The translations under genes and the position numbers were made by a program. A DNA stretch of 64,000 nt from assembly GCF_040529065.1 (NCBI RefSeq), contig NZ_CP132343.1, positions 4,154,001 through 4,218,000 on the forward strand, read 5' to 3'. Below, one piece after another: positions 47,077 to 55,734 of the stretch. Source of the DNA: Xanthomonas sacchari (lineage in GTDB: Bacteria > Pseudomonadota > Gammaproteobacteria > Xanthomonadales > Xanthomonadaceae). The notes below the pieces were generated by a model. It was not told where the DNA came from, did no database searches, and saw only the letters and a program-made list of their open reading frames with translations. The stretch's first letter is position 1, and every line of letters starts with the position of its first letter.

Positions 47077-48855
47077 TCAGTAGTCGGCCTTCAGGCTGAG
47101 CCCGGAGAACGTGCTGTACGCCTTCACCCGCACGTAGTAGGTACCGGCCTGCGGGGAGTTGAAGGTGCAGCTTTCGTTGTTGCCGTTCTTGTACGGACGG
47201 CAGTCGTAGGCCGAATCGGTCGGCGCGCTGCCGAAGCGCACGTACAGGTCGGCATCGCCGCTGCCGCCGGAGGTGGTGACCACCAGGCTGCTGGCGCCGG
47301 ACGGCACCTTGACCGTGTAGTTCAGCGAGGAGCCGCTGCTGGCGCTGAGGCCGGTGACCGCCACGCCGTCCTGCAGCTCGTTGCTGCTGCCACCACCGCC
47401 ACCACCGCCGCTGCCGCCGCTCTGCGCCGCGGTGACCGCGGCGTTGGCGTCGAGCAGGCCGGCGCCGCAGCCCTGCGAGCAGGAGAAGCTGGCCGCGGTG
47501 TTCTTGATGGTGCTCTCCACCTGCGCCGGGGTCAGCGCGGTCGGCGCCACCGACTGCATCAGCGCGACCACACCGGCCACGTGCGGGGTCGCCATCGAGG
47601 TGCCGTTGTAGGAGGCGTAGCTCGGGTTGCCCGGAGTGGTGGTGCCGTCGTTGAGCGTGGACAGGATGCTCGAGCCCGGTGCGGAGATGTCGATGCCCGC
47701 GCCGTAGTTCGAGTAGCTGGCCTTGGCCCGCGACGAGGTGGTGGCGGCCACCGCGATCACGTTGTTGCAGTTGGCCGGCACCGAGCTGGACACGTTGGTC
47801 GAGCTGTTGCCCGCCGCCACCACCACCGTGGTGCCGCGACCGACCGCGCCGTTGATGGCGTTCTGGTAGGTGGTCGAGCAGGTGCCGCTGCCACCCAGCG
47901 ACATGTTGATCACTTCGGCCGGGTTCTGGTTGGCCGGCACGCCGCTGACGGTGCCGCCGGAGGCCCAGGTGATCGCATCGGCGATGTCGGAGGTGTAGCC
48001 GCCGCACTTGCCGAGCACGCGCACCGGCAGGATCTTGGCCTTGAACGCGGTGCCGGCCACGCCGGTGCCGTTGTTGGTGACCGCGGCGATGGTGCCGGCC
48101 ACGTGGGTGCCGTGCCAGCTGGAATTGGAGGCGGGCGAGCCGGAGTAGCACTCGCCGGCGGCAGCCCAGTCGCCTTCGTCGGCCGGGTTGCTGTCGCGGC
48201 CGTCGCCGTCGCGTGCGGCATCCGCATCGCTGATGAAGTCGTAGCCTTGCAGGACGTTGGCGTTGAGATCGGGGTGGCTGGTGATGCCGGTGTCGATCAC
48301 CGCCACGACCACGCCGTCGCCGGTGGCCTTGTCCCAGGCCGAGCGCACGTTGATGCCGGCGTTGGTGGTGCCGAAGGCCCACTGGTCGCCCAGGCGCGGA
48401 TCGTTCGGGGTCAGCGCGATGGTCATGCGCTGGTCGACCTCGACGTACTCGACGTTCGGGTCGGCGGCGATCTGCCGCATCAGCGTCTCGGCCTCGGCGC
48501 GGTCCAGCGGACGGCTGGCCTTGACCACTTCCGGCCCCACCGCCAGGCGGCGCAGGGGGGTCAGGCCGAGCGCACGGCCGTTCTTGGCCGGCAGCGCGGC
48601 GGCGGCCGACTGCAGCGTCGCGCGCAGCGCCGCCGAGGGCGCCGCAGCGGCCGCGGAGGCGCTGGAGATGCTGACCGGCGCGGCATCGCGGGTCTTGACG
48701 ATGAAGCGCTGTACGGTCGGCTCGGAAGACAGGCCGGAGAGGTTCACGTCACCGGCGAAGGCTGGGGTGGCCAACAGCAGCGAGGTGAGAGCGGAGGCGC
48801 CCAGCACGACCAGCCACGGACGCTGGCGCGACCCACGATGCGACATTTCGGACAT
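47077..48855 (-). CDS. Secreted subtilisin-like serine protease with PPC domain
   Basis: 592 residues from MSEMSHRGSRQRPWL, with AAGGAAG 5 bases upstream. The signal peptide ends near residue 34 (LLLATPAFA). A propeptide (about 35-150, with FIVKTRDAAP) is followed by an S8 peptidase: Asp188 (AVIDTGI), His248 (WHGTHVAG), oxyanion Asn350 (AAGNSS) and Ser420 (NGTSMATPH). A Ser/Gly linker (about 479-491) joins a C-terminal PPC domain (YTVKVPSGASSLVVTTSGG, then CTFNSPQAGTYYVRVKAY) that is usually cut off. It is probably exported by Sec and the type II system, as for xanthomonad extracellular proteases. Confidence 0.96.
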   Translation of the reverse strand: MSEMSHRGSRQRPWLVVLGASALTSLLLATPAFAGDVNLSGLSSEPTVQRFIVKTRDAAPVSISSASAAAAAPSAALRATLQSAAAALPAKNGRALGLTPLRRLAVGPEVVKASRPLDRAEAETLMRQIAADPNVEYVEVDQRMTIALTPNDPRLGDQWAFGTTNAGINVRSAWDKATGDGVVVAVIDTGITSHPDLNANVLQGYDFISDADAARDGDGRDSNPADEGDWAAAGECYSGSPASNSSWHGTHVAGTIAAVTNNGTGVAGTAFKAKILPVRVLGKCGGYTSDIADAITWASGGTVSGVPANQNPAEVINMSLGGSGTCSTTYQNAINGAVGRGTTVVVAAGNSSTNVSSSVPANCNNVIAVAATTSSRAKASYSNYGAGIDISAPGSSILSTLNDGTTTPGNPSYASYNGTSMATPHVAGVVALMQSVAPTALTPAQVESTIKNTAASFSCSQGCGAGLLDANAAVTAAQSGGSGGGGGGGSSNELQDGVAVTGLSASSGSSLNYTVKVPSGASSLVVTTSGGSGDADLYVRFGSAPTDSAYDCRPYKNGNNESCTFNSPQAGTYYVRVKAYSTFSGLSLKADY

Positions 48856-49418
48856 TCGGACTTCCTTTCGGTTGAGTAGCCGCCTGATGGCGGTGTTCCG
48901 CGCCGCACCGGTCCGGTCGAAACCTGAACCTGGCGTGCGTTGCGAGCCCGGTCGGATGGCGTGTTGCCGACCATTCATCGACGCTAGCTCAGTACAAGCG
49001 CGTATGGAGCAGGACGTGACGGAAATCCGTTGTACAAAACGAGGAAATGCAACAATCGTCGATGTCACAAAGAGAACTGCACCTCATTTTTGCTGCGGTG
49101 CAACATAGAAAGACGCCAAACTTGGCAAATCAGGGGCAGCTTTTTGGCTCCCGCGCGACACACGGGACAAAAAAAGGAGACAGTGGATACAGACGACAGA
49201 GGTCGCCTGCATGGCAGCCCATCATCGGGACGGACACCAAATGTCCGGGGAGCGGACTCCCGGGAAGGCGCGGAAGCGGGGGCGGCGACACATCGCACGC
49301 CCCGGCGCACCAGCGCGGACCTCGCCGGTGATGGCCAACGCTGTCGGATCATGCGCCAAGGGGCATGAGGTCCATTCGCCAGGGCGGCCGACAGCCGCCC
49401 CAGCGTTGGGCGTTCGGC
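48856..49418. other. Long spacer with AT-rich core
   Basis: 563 bases between ilvE and the protease gene. Bases about 49001-49210 are clearly richer in A/T than the surroundings, with runs such as TACAAAACGAGGAAATGC and GGGACAAAAAAAGGAG. It should hold the protease promoter (minus strand), but I cannot pick a convincing -35/-10 pair. Short open frames exist here on both strands; none has gene-like features. Confidence 0.5.
49382..49400 (-). terminator. Stem-loop after ilvE
   Basis: GGGCGGC (49382-49388) and GCCGCCC (49394-49400) form a 7-bp stem with a 5-base loop, 18 bases after the ilvE stop. No U-run follows on the minus strand, so it may be an mRNA end-protecting hairpin rather than an intrinsic terminator. 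Confidence 0.4.
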
Positions 49419-50519
49419 TCAGCCCAGCCGCACCAGCCAGCCGTGGCGGTCGGCGACGCGGCCGTACTGGATGTCGGTCAGTTCCTGGCGCAGCGACAGG
49501 GTCACCGGGCCGGCGGGGGCGGTGAGGTCGCCCACGGCGAAGTCCTTGCCCTTGAGCTGGCCGATCGGGGTCACCACCGCAGCGGTGCCGCAGGCGAACA
49601 CCTCGGCGATCTCGCCCGAGGCCACGCCGTCGCGCCACTCGTCGATGCTGACCTGGCGCTCCACCACCTGCATGCCGCGGTCGCGGGCCAGTTGCAGGAT
49701 GCTGTCGCGGGTGATGCCTTCCAGGATGCTGCCCGACAGCGCCGGGGTGACCAGGCTGCCATCGCGCATCACCAGGAACACGTTCATGCCGCCCAGTTCC
49801 TCGATGTACTTGCCCTCGACCGGGTCGAGGAACAGCACCTGCGAGCAGCCCTGTGCCTGCGCCTGCTGCTGCGGCAGCAGCGAGGCAGCGTAGTTGCCGC
49901 CGCACTTGGCCGCGCCGGTGCCGCCCTTGGCGGCGCGCGCGTAGTCGGTGGACAGCCAGATCGCCACCGGCGCCACGCCCTTGGCGAAATAGGCGCCGGC
50001 CGGGCTGGCGATGACGTAGTAGCCGGCCTTCTGCGCGGCGCGCACGCCCAGGAAGGCCTCGTTGGCGATCATGAACGGACGGAAATACAGGCTGGTCTCC
50101 GGCGCCGACGGCACCCAGGCCGCGTCGACCGCGATCAGCTGCCGCAGCGATTCCACGAACAGCTCCACCGGCAGCTCCGGCAGCGCCAGGCGCTGCGCCG
50201 AGCGCTGCAGGCGCTTGCCATTGGCCTCCGGGCGGAAGGTCCAGATCGAGCCGTCGGCATGGCGGTAGGCCTTGATGCCTTCGAAGATCTCCTGGCCGTA
50301 GTGCAGCACCGAGGCGGCCGGGTCCAGCGCCAGCGGGCCGTAGGCGCGCACTTCGGCGTCGTGCCAGCCCTGCTCGCGGCTCCATTCGATGGCGACCATG
50401 TGGTCGGTGAAATAGTTGCCGAAGCCCGGCGCGGCGAGGATCTGCGCGCGCGCCTCGGCGCTGCGCGCGGCGGTGGACGGGGTCAGGCGGAACTGCGTGG
50501 ACGGCTCGGTAGCGGACAC
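49419..50519 (-). CDS. ilvE: Branched-chain-amino-acid aminotransferase (fold type IV PLP)
   Basis: 366 residues from a GTG start with AGGA 8 bases upstream. It interconverts Leu, Ile and Val with their 2-oxo acids. The PLP lysine is Lys205 (GAAKCGGNYAAS). GQEIFEGIKAYR, LFLDPVEGKYIEELGGMNVF and the GTAAVVTPIGQ phosphate loop are present. The length of about 360 places it in the larger BCAT subgroup rather than the 308-residue E. coli type. Confidence 0.96.
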   Translation of the reverse strand: MSATEPSTQFRLTPSTAARSAEARAQILAAPGFGNYFTDHMVAIEWSREQGWHDAEVRAYGPLALDPAASVLHYGQEIFEGIKAYRHADGSIWTFRPEANGKRLQRSAQRLALPELPVELFVESLRQLIAVDAAWVPSAPETSLYFRPFMIANEAFLGVRAAQKAGYYVIASPAGAYFAKGVAPVAIWLSTDYARAAKGGTGAAKCGGNYAASLLPQQQAQAQGCSQVLFLDPVEGKYIEELGGMNVFLVMRDGSLVTPALSGSILEGITRDSILQLARDRGMQVVERQVSIDEWRDGVASGEIAEVFACGTAAVVTPIGQLKGKDFAVGDLTAPAGPVTLSLRQELTDIQYGRVADRHGWLVRLG

Positions 50520-50628
50520 CGGGAATTCCTGTGGTAGTCGAGGGATGGCCAGGGCCGCAGCGTCGTGGCGACGGCAGCGGCGGCGCCCGATCGGGCTCCG
50601 CCGCGACGCGCGAGGCGTCGCGCGCGGG

Positions 50629-51180
50629 TCAGAGCATGCCGGTTTCCAGACGCGCGGCCTCGGACATCATATGCCGGCCCCACGGCGGATCGAACACCAG
50701 CTCGACGTCGGCCTCGGCGATGGTCGGGATCATCTCCAGCTTGCTGCGCACGTCATCGACCAGGATCTCGCCCATGCCGCAGCCCGGCGCGGTCAGGGTC
50801 ATCTTGACCTCGACGGTGCGCTGACCATCGTCGCGCGCGTGCATGGTCACGTCGTAGATCAACCCCAGATCGACGATGTTGAACGGGATCTCGGGGTCGA
50901 AGCAGGTGCGCAACTGCTGCCAGATCAGGGCTTCCACCTGCTCGTCGCCGGCGCCCTCGGGCAGTTCCAGCCCCGGCGGCGGCTCCTTGCCGATGGCGTC
51001 GCCGTCCTTGCCGGCGATGCGGAACAGGTTGCCCTCCACGAACACCGTGTAGCTGCCGCCCAGGGCCTGGGTGATATAGCCATAGCTGCCGGCCGGCAGG
51101 GTCACCGCGTCGCCCTGCGGCACCATCACCGCGGCGCAATCGCGTTCGAATTGGACAGGTTCGCTGCTGCGTGAGTACAT
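50629..51180 (-). CDS. sufT: Putative Fe-S cluster assembly protein SufT
   Basis: 183 residues. The N-terminal 60 residues are specific to SufT (VPQGDAVTLPAGSYGYITQALGG). The rest is a MIP18/PaaD-like DUF59 domain (QVEALIWQQLRTCFDPEIPF, then NIVDLGLIYDVTM) with the conserved Cys134 in TAPGCGMGEIL. SufT assists maturation of Fe-S proteins. No suf operon is adjacent here. The frame is open far upstream, but that part overlaps the divergent gene. Confidence 0.9.
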   Translation of the reverse strand: MYSRSSEPVQFERDCAAVMVPQGDAVTLPAGSYGYITQALGGSYTVFVEGNLFRIAGKDGDAIGKEPPPGLELPEGAGDEQVEALIWQQLRTCFDPEIPFNIVDLGLIYDVTMHARDDGQRTVEVKMTLTAPGCGMGEILVDDVRSKLEMIPTIAEADVELVFDPPWGRHMMSEAARLETGML

Positions 51181-51285
51181 GGGGGCGATATGGGGCCAGG
51201 CCCCGCCGGTGCAAGTCGTGCAGTTTATCCGAGTGCGCGGGGCGCGCGCCGGAAGTATCCTGTACGCCTTCTCCGGGAACATCGA

Positions 51286-51705
51286 ATGCCGCCTTCCTCC
51301 ACGCCGGCCAGGTCCTCGCACTGGCTGTGGCCCCTGCTGCTCGCCATGGGCTGTTTCACCGCACTGATCGCCTGGTTGCTGGTGGCGCTGTCGCTGGGTC
51401 GCCAGGCCGGCTGGATGGCCGTAGTGGTGGCGCTGGAGATCGCCTGGATGCTGCGCCTGGGCGGCCTGCCGCGCGGGCCGCTGCGCATCGCGGTGGCGAT
51501 GGTCGCCACGGTCCTGGTGATCGTCGCCGCCAACTGGGGCATCGCCGCCGCGCAGATGGGCGCGGGGCTGGGCCTGAACGTGTGGGACTCGTCGCTGAAG
51601 ATGGGCGCCCACTACGCCTGGACCCTGACCCTGCTGGCCAACAGCCCCGGCGATCTGCTGTGGCTGGGCATCGGCGTGGCCGCGGCGTATTTCAGCGCGC
51701 GCTGA
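51286..51705 (+). CDS. Small four-helix membrane protein, unknown function
   Basis: 139 residues with about four hydrophobic segments (LWPLLLAMGCFTALIAWLLV, GWMAVVVALEIAWMLRLGG, IAVAMVATVLVIVAANWGIA, LLWLGIGVAAAYFSA). The start at MPPSSTPARSSHW is chosen because the helices then begin near the N-terminus; the frame is open for 32 more codons upstream. I recognise no family. It is divergent from sufT with a 105-base gap. Confidence 0.75.
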   Translation: MPPSSTPARSSHWLWPLLLAMGCFTALIAWLLVALSLGRQAGWMAVVVALEIAWMLRLGGLPRGPLRIAVAMVATVLVIVAANWGIAAAQMGAGLGLNVWDSSLKMGAHYAWTLTLLANSPGDLLWLGIGVAAAYFSAR

Positions 51706-51796
51706 GCCAAGGCCGGGGCGCAGCGGACGCCGCTGGCGTGGCGCGGCCTGAGGGCATCCCGATCATCCGCCCTCGCGCTGAAGCGCATCGCTTTTT

Positions 51797-51819
51797 GCAG
51801 GAGCGGCTTCAGCCGCGAT
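51797..51819 (+). repeat. REP palindrome
   Basis: GCAGGAGCGGC then TTCAGCCGCGAT, a slightly diverged plus-strand copy with GCAG instead of GTAG at its head. Confidence 0.85.
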
Positions 51820-51840
51820 GGGCGTTACCGGTAAGGTCCG

Positions 51841-51863
51841 GTCGCGGCTGAAGCCGCTCCTAC
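51841..51863 (-). repeat. REP palindrome
   Basis: Minus-strand GTAGGAGCGGC/TTCAGCCGCGAC, 21 bases from the previous copy. The inverted pair sits between two convergent genes, near the 3' end of pntB. Confidence 0.9.
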
Positions 51864-51901
51864 GACTCCGGCTTACGTCACCCCTGCCCGCCTGCAACGG
51901 C

Positions 51902-53479
51902 TCAGTGGCCGCCGCCGTCCAGCGCCTTCAGTTCGCTGACCAGCGCGCCGGCCGCCTCGGCGCCGTCGCCGTAGAGCATGCGGGTGTTGTCGGCATAGAA
52001 CAGCGCGTTCTCGATGCCGGCGAAGCCGGTGCCCTTGCCGCGCTTGATGACGATGACGTTCCTGGAATTGACCACGTCCAGGATCGGCATGCCGTAGATC
52101 GGGCTGGCCGGGTCGGTCTTGGCCACCGGGTTGACCACGTCGTTGGCGCCGATCACCAGCGACACGTCGGTGCTGGCGAACTCGGGGTTGATGTCGTCCA
52201 TGTCGGCGATCAGGTCGTACGGCACGCCGGCCTCGGCCAGCAGCACGTTCATGTGCCCGGGCATGCGCCCGGCCACTGGGTGGATCGCGAACTTGACCTT
52301 GACCCCGCGCTCGATCAGCCGCTGCGCCAGCTCCCAGATCTTGTGCTGGGCCTGCGCCACCGCCATGCCGTAGCCGGGCACGATCACCACGCGCTCGGCG
52401 TAGGCCATCATCGCCGCCACGTCGCCGGCCTCGATCGGCTTCTGGCTGCCGGCGATCGCCTGCGCTTGGCCGCCGCCGCCGAAGTTGGAGAACAGCACGC
52501 CGCGGATCGGCCGGTTCATCGCCTTGGCCATCAGCCGGGTCAGCAGGATGCCGGCCGCGCCGACCATCATGCCGGCGATGATCAGCGCCTCGTTGCCGAG
52601 CACATAGCCCTCGAACGCCACCGCCAGGCCGGTGAAGGCGTTGTACAGCGAGATCACCACCGGCATGTCGGCGCCGCCGATCGGCAGGGTCATCAGCACG
52701 CCCAGGGCCAGCGCCAGCACGAAGAACAGCACGATCGCCAGCGGACTCAGGCTGATCGCGGCCCACGCGCCGACGCCCAGCATCGCCACGCACACCAGCA
52801 GGTTGAACGCCTGCTGCCCGGGGAAGGTGACGCGCTTGTCCAGGCGCCCGTCGAGCTTGGCCCAGGCGATGATCGAGCCGGACAGCGATACCGCGCCGAT
52901 CGCCGAGCCGATCACCGCCAGCGCCAGCGTGGTCGCATCCGGCTGGCGCGCGGCCAGCGCGGCGATCGCGGCCTCGCTCCAGTGGGTGGTGTCACGGCGC
53001 ATCAGGAACGAGAAGCGCAGCAGTTCCACCGCGCCGATCGCCGCCGCCGAGCCGCCGCCCATGCCGTTGTAAAGCGCCACCATCTGCGGCATGTCGGTGA
53101 TCGCCACCTTCTTGGCCGAGATCCATGCCGCCGCGGTGCCGAGCGCGATAGCCAGCACGATCAACGGCAGGTTGTGCAGGCCCGGCAGCAGGAAGGTGGC
53201 GGCGGTCGCCAGCAGCATGCCGAAGCCGGCCCAGCGGATGCCGCTGCGCGCGGTCCTGGGCGAGGCCATGCGCTGCAGGCCGAGCAGGAACAGGGTGGCG
53301 GCGACCAGGTAGCTGCTCTTGATCAGGATCGGCAACAGTTCCATCAGCAGGCGTGCTCCGAAAAAGGACATCTGCCCGAGCGGCAGCAAGTAGGAAAGAA
53401 AGACCAGTGCGATGCCGAGCAACGCGAGCAAGGCGGCCACGGCCAGCGCCGCGGCGAGGCGCCACTGCCGCGCATTCAA
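51902..53479 (-). CDS. pntB: NAD(P) transhydrogenase subunit beta
   Basis: 525 residues from a TTG overlapping the pntA2 stop (TTGA). It has the membrane domain dII and the C-terminal NADP-binding dIII, with GYGMAVAQAQH, HPVAGRMPGHMNVLLAEAGVPYD and the closing VIKRGKGTGFAGIENALFY. The first 45 residues add a membrane segment (LAAALAVAALLALLGIALVFL) not found in E. coli PntB, which aligns from about MELLPILIK (ATG at 53344). Another ATG is at 53371. The long form fills an otherwise empty gap, so I keep it with caution. With PntA it pumps protons and makes NADPH. Confidence 0.93.
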   Translation of the reverse strand: MNARQWRLAAALAVAALLALLGIALVFLSYLLPLGQMSFFGARLLMELLPILIKSSYLVAATLFLLGLQRMASPRTARSGIRWAGFGMLLATAATFLLPGLHNLPLIVLAIALGTAAAWISAKKVAITDMPQMVALYNGMGGGSAAAIGAVELLRFSFLMRRDTTHWSEAAIAALAARQPDATTLALAVIGSAIGAVSLSGSIIAWAKLDGRLDKRVTFPGQQAFNLLVCVAMLGVGAWAAISLSPLAIVLFFVLALALGVLMTLPIGGADMPVVISLYNAFTGLAVAFEGYVLGNEALIIAGMMVGAAGILLTRLMAKAMNRPIRGVLFSNFGGGGQAQAIAGSQKPIEAGDVAAMMAYAERVVIVPGYGMAVAQAQHKIWELAQRLIERGVKVKFAIHPVAGRMPGHMNVLLAEAGVPYDLIADMDDINPEFASTDVSLVIGANDVVNPVAKTDPASPIYGMPILDVVNSRNVIVIKRGKGTGFAGIENALFYADNTRMLYGDGAEAAGALVSELKALDGGGH

Positions 53480-53787
53480 TCCTTCGCCTTGGTCTTGGCG
53501 GCGTCCGGCTTGCTGGACTTGAACATGTCGAGCATGCGCTCGGTCACCACGTAGCCGCCGGCGGCGTTGCCGGCGCCGAGCAGCACCGCGACGAAGCCGA
53601 TGGCCTTTTCGAGGGTGGTGTCGGCATGGCCCAGCACCACCATCGCGCCGATCAGGACGATGCCGTGGATGAAGTTGGAACCGGACATCAGCGGGGTGTG
53701 CAGGATCACCGGCACCCGCGAGATGATCACATGCCCGGCGATGGCCGCCAGCATGAAGATGTACAAGGCCACGAACCCGTCGCTCAT
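53476..53787 (-). CDS. pntA2: NAD(P) transhydrogenase subunit alpha part 2 (membrane part)
   Basis: 103 residues, equal to the membrane C-terminus of E. coli PntA: three helices (ALYIFMLAAIAGHVIISRV, SNFIHGIVLIGAMVVLG, AIGFVAVLLGAGNAAGGYVV). In split transhydrogenases this piece is a separate gene next to pntB. The N-terminal soluble piece, pntA1, is 2 kb away (55735-56814) instead of directly upstream. Confidence 0.93.
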   Translation of the reverse strand: MSDGFVALYIFMLAAIAGHVIISRVPVILHTPLMSGSNFIHGIVLIGAMVVLGHADTTLEKAIGFVAVLLGAGNAAGGYVVTERMLDMFKSSKPDAAKTKAKD

Positions 53788-53952
53788 CGCACTGTTCTCC
53801 CGGGCGCCGCGCCCGTCCGCCGCATCATAACCGTCTGCTGAACCGCTGTGCGATGCCGCCGTGCCGTTCCACCAGGCCCGCGGCGATAGGCAGGTCAACC
53901 GCGGCCGCCGCGGCGCGTTAACCACGGCATCCCCCCGCCAGGAAGCTAAGCT

Positions 53953-54528
53953 GTGCTGGTGAGTACGCCCGCCCTCGCACCGCCGTCGACCGATGCCGAC
54001 ACCGCGCAGCGCCCGCTGCCGGCGTCGCTGGACGCGTTCCTGGCCGAGATCGGGCCGCGCGCATTCCGCTTCGCCGAAGCCGGCCTGCGCCAGCGCGAGG
54101 ACGCGCTGGATGCGGTGCAGGACGCGATGATCAAGCTGCTGGCCTACCGCGAGCGCCCGGCGCAGGAATGGACGCCGCTGTTCTGGAGCATCCTGCGCCG
54201 GCGCATCATCGACCTGCAGCGCCGCCGCAATTTCCGCCTGCGCTTCTGGGCACCGACCAGCGAACGCGACGCGGACAGCCCGCCGGACTGGGCCGACGAC
54301 GGCCCCAATCCGTCCGAGCAGCACGAGCGTCGGCAGACCCATGCGCGCCTGGTGACGGCACTGCGCGCACTGCCGGCCCGGCAGCGCGAGGCGTTCACCC
54401 TGCGCGTGCTGGAGGAGCTGGACGTGGCCACCACCGCACGCGCGATGGGCTGCTCGGAAGGCTCGGTGAAAACCCATCTGTCGCGCGCCCGCGAGGCGCT
54501 GCAGAAACAACTGGAGGACGTCCGATGA
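53953..54528 (+). CDS. ECF-type RNA polymerase sigma factor
   Basis: 191 residues from a GTG with AGGAAG 7 bases upstream. Region 2 is LRQREDALDAVQDAMIKLLAYR followed by WTPLFWSILRRRIIDLQRRR. Region 4 is LPARQREAFTLRVLEELDVA with a helix-turn-helix ATTARAMGCSEGSVKTHLSR. No region 3. It probably directs transcription of its own small operon. Its stop overlaps the next gene (ATGA), which resembles a membrane anti-sigma partner. Confidence 0.93.
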   Translation: MLVSTPALAPPSTDADTAQRPLPASLDAFLAEIGPRAFRFAEAGLRQREDALDAVQDAMIKLLAYRERPAQEWTPLFWSILRRRIIDLQRRRNFRLRFWAPTSERDADSPPDWADDGPNPSEQHERRQTHARLVTALRALPARQREAFTLRVLEELDVATTARAMGCSEGSVKTHLSRAREALQKQLEDVR

Positions 54529-54932
54529 CATCCGATCCCATCCGCTCCGCGGACTTCGACGCGCGCCTGCGTGCCGTCCACCAGGCCAGTTTGCAGGCCC
54601 TGCCCGCGCCGACCCTGGCGCGGCTGCGCGCCGCGCGCCAGCAGGCCAGCCAGACGCGCACGGCGCCATTCCTGCGCCGGGGCTGGCTGCTGGCGGCGGT
54701 GCCGGCACTGCTCGGTGCGGCGCTGGGCGTGCACCTGCTGCTGCGCCCGGCACCGTCGGTACCGATCACCAGCGCCAGCGCCGTCGCCGGCACGACTGCG
54801 GTGGCGCCGACGCCGACGGGCGCCAGCGCAAGCACCGACAGCGACCAGGCCGCGAGCGCGACCGCGATGCTGGACGAAAATCCCGACCTGTACCTGTGGC
54901 TGGGTTCCGATACCTCGCTGGCAATGGAATGA
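54525..54932 (+). CDS. Small membrane protein, possible anti-sigma factor
   Basis: 135 residues: a cytoplasmic N-terminus of about 50 residues, one membrane helix (GWLLAAVPALLGAALGVHLLL, about residues 53-73) and an Ala/Thr-rich periplasmic part ending in DENPDLYLWLGSDTSLAME. This layout, and overlap with both the sigma gene before and the DUF3106 gene after, fits an anti-sigma factor. It also resembles the DUF3619-type protein found at this position in other proteobacteria. No zinc-binding anti-sigma motif (HxxxCxxC) is present. Confidence 0.75.
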   Translation: MTSDPIRSADFDARLRAVHQASLQALPAPTLARLRAARQQASQTRTAPFLRRGWLLAAVPALLGAALGVHLLLRPAPSVPITSASAVAGTTAVAPTPTGASASTDSDQAASATAMLDENPDLYLWLGSDTSLAME

Positions 54933-55441
54933 ACCCGATGACTCGCCTGATCCGATATTCCCTGGTGCTGGCGCTGCTGGCCGGCAGCGCCGTCGCGGCC
55001 TTCGCCGCGCCGCCCCCGCCGGGGCCGCCGCCTCCGCCACCGCCTTTCGCCGCAGATCGCGACGACGATACCGGTCCGCCGCTGCCCGACTGGGAACACC
55101 TGAGCCCGCAGCAGCGCGAGTTGCTGATCGCGCCCCTGCGCCAGCGCTGGAACGACACCCCGCAGCAACGCCGGCGCATGTTCGAGCATGCGCAGCGCTG
55201 GCAGTCGATGACCCCGGAGCAACGCGAGCAAGCGCGCAAGGGTGCCCGCCGCTACGAGGACATGAACCCGCGACAGCGCGAGGAGGCGCGAGTGCTGTTC
55301 GACCGCATGCGTGCGCTGCCGCCGGAGCAGCGCAAGGCGCTGCGCGACCGCTGGGAAGCGATGACGCCGGCGCAACGCGCCGCCTGGATCCGCGCCAATG
55401 CCGGCCCGGACGAGCGGCCGCCGCCGGATGCTTCCAGGTAA
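54929..55441 (+). CDS. DUF3106-family secreted protein
   Basis: 170 residues. A signal peptide (LVLALLAGSAVAAFAA) is followed by a polyproline stretch (PPPPGPPPPPPP). Then come repeated motifs with the pattern MTPEQREQARKGARRYEDMN and LPPEQRKALRDRWEAMTPAQ, i.e. W/Y-x(4-5)-[ML]-[TSN]-P-x-Q-R units that should form helical hairpins. It starts in the stop codon of the previous gene. This matches DUF3106. It is probably periplasmic, perhaps a stress sensor or chaperone for the sigma system; function unknown. Confidence 0.85.
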   Translation: MNPMTRLIRYSLVLALLAGSAVAAFAAPPPPGPPPPPPPFAADRDDDTGPPLPDWEHLSPQQRELLIAPLRQRWNDTPQQRRRMFEHAQRWQSMTPEQREQARKGARRYEDMNPRQREEARVLFDRMRALPPEQRKALRDRWEAMTPAQRAAWIRANAGPDERPPPDASR

Positions 55442-55542
55442 GCGAACCGCGGCGCCGGTCCAGGCCTGATGCGCGTGGCGCGCGCGTTGTCGCGTCGCCA
55501 TGTTCGGGCGCATGGACTCCAGCGCCGCAGAAATCACCTCGC

Positions 55543-55565
55543 GTAGGAGCGGCTTCAGCCGCGAC
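55543..55565 (+). repeat. REP palindrome
   Basis: GTAGGAGCGGC then TTCAGCCGCGAC on the plus strand, the first of three in the DUF3106-pntA1 spacer. Confidence 0.9.
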
Positions 55566-55584
55566 CGGGTTTACCGGGAAGGCT

Positions 55585-55607
55585 GTCGCGGCTGAAGCCG
55601 CTCCTAC
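55585..55607 (-). repeat. REP palindrome
   Basis: Inverted copy 19 bases from the previous one; the two together make a BIME-like unit with a short central loop. Confidence 0.9.
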
Positions 55608-55650
55608 GGAAGTCGCCCTCCAGTCGCGACGCGGCGTTTCGGTAGCGCCC

Positions 55651-55673
55651 GTCGCGGCTGAAGCCGCCCCTAC
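55651..55673 (-). repeat. REP palindrome
   Basis: Minus-strand copy with one change (GTAGGGGCGGC). It lies 61 bases from the pntA1 stop, between convergent genes. Confidence 0.88.
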
Positions 55674-55734
55674 ACGGGCGACCGTGCCAGCAGATCAGCG
55701 CCGACCGAGCCGGCGCCCACCATCGCGGCCGCGC

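Noticed and set aside
49030-49368. Short open frames in the AT-rich spacer
   Set aside because: No ribosome-binding site, basic low-complexity products, and frames overlap on both strands.
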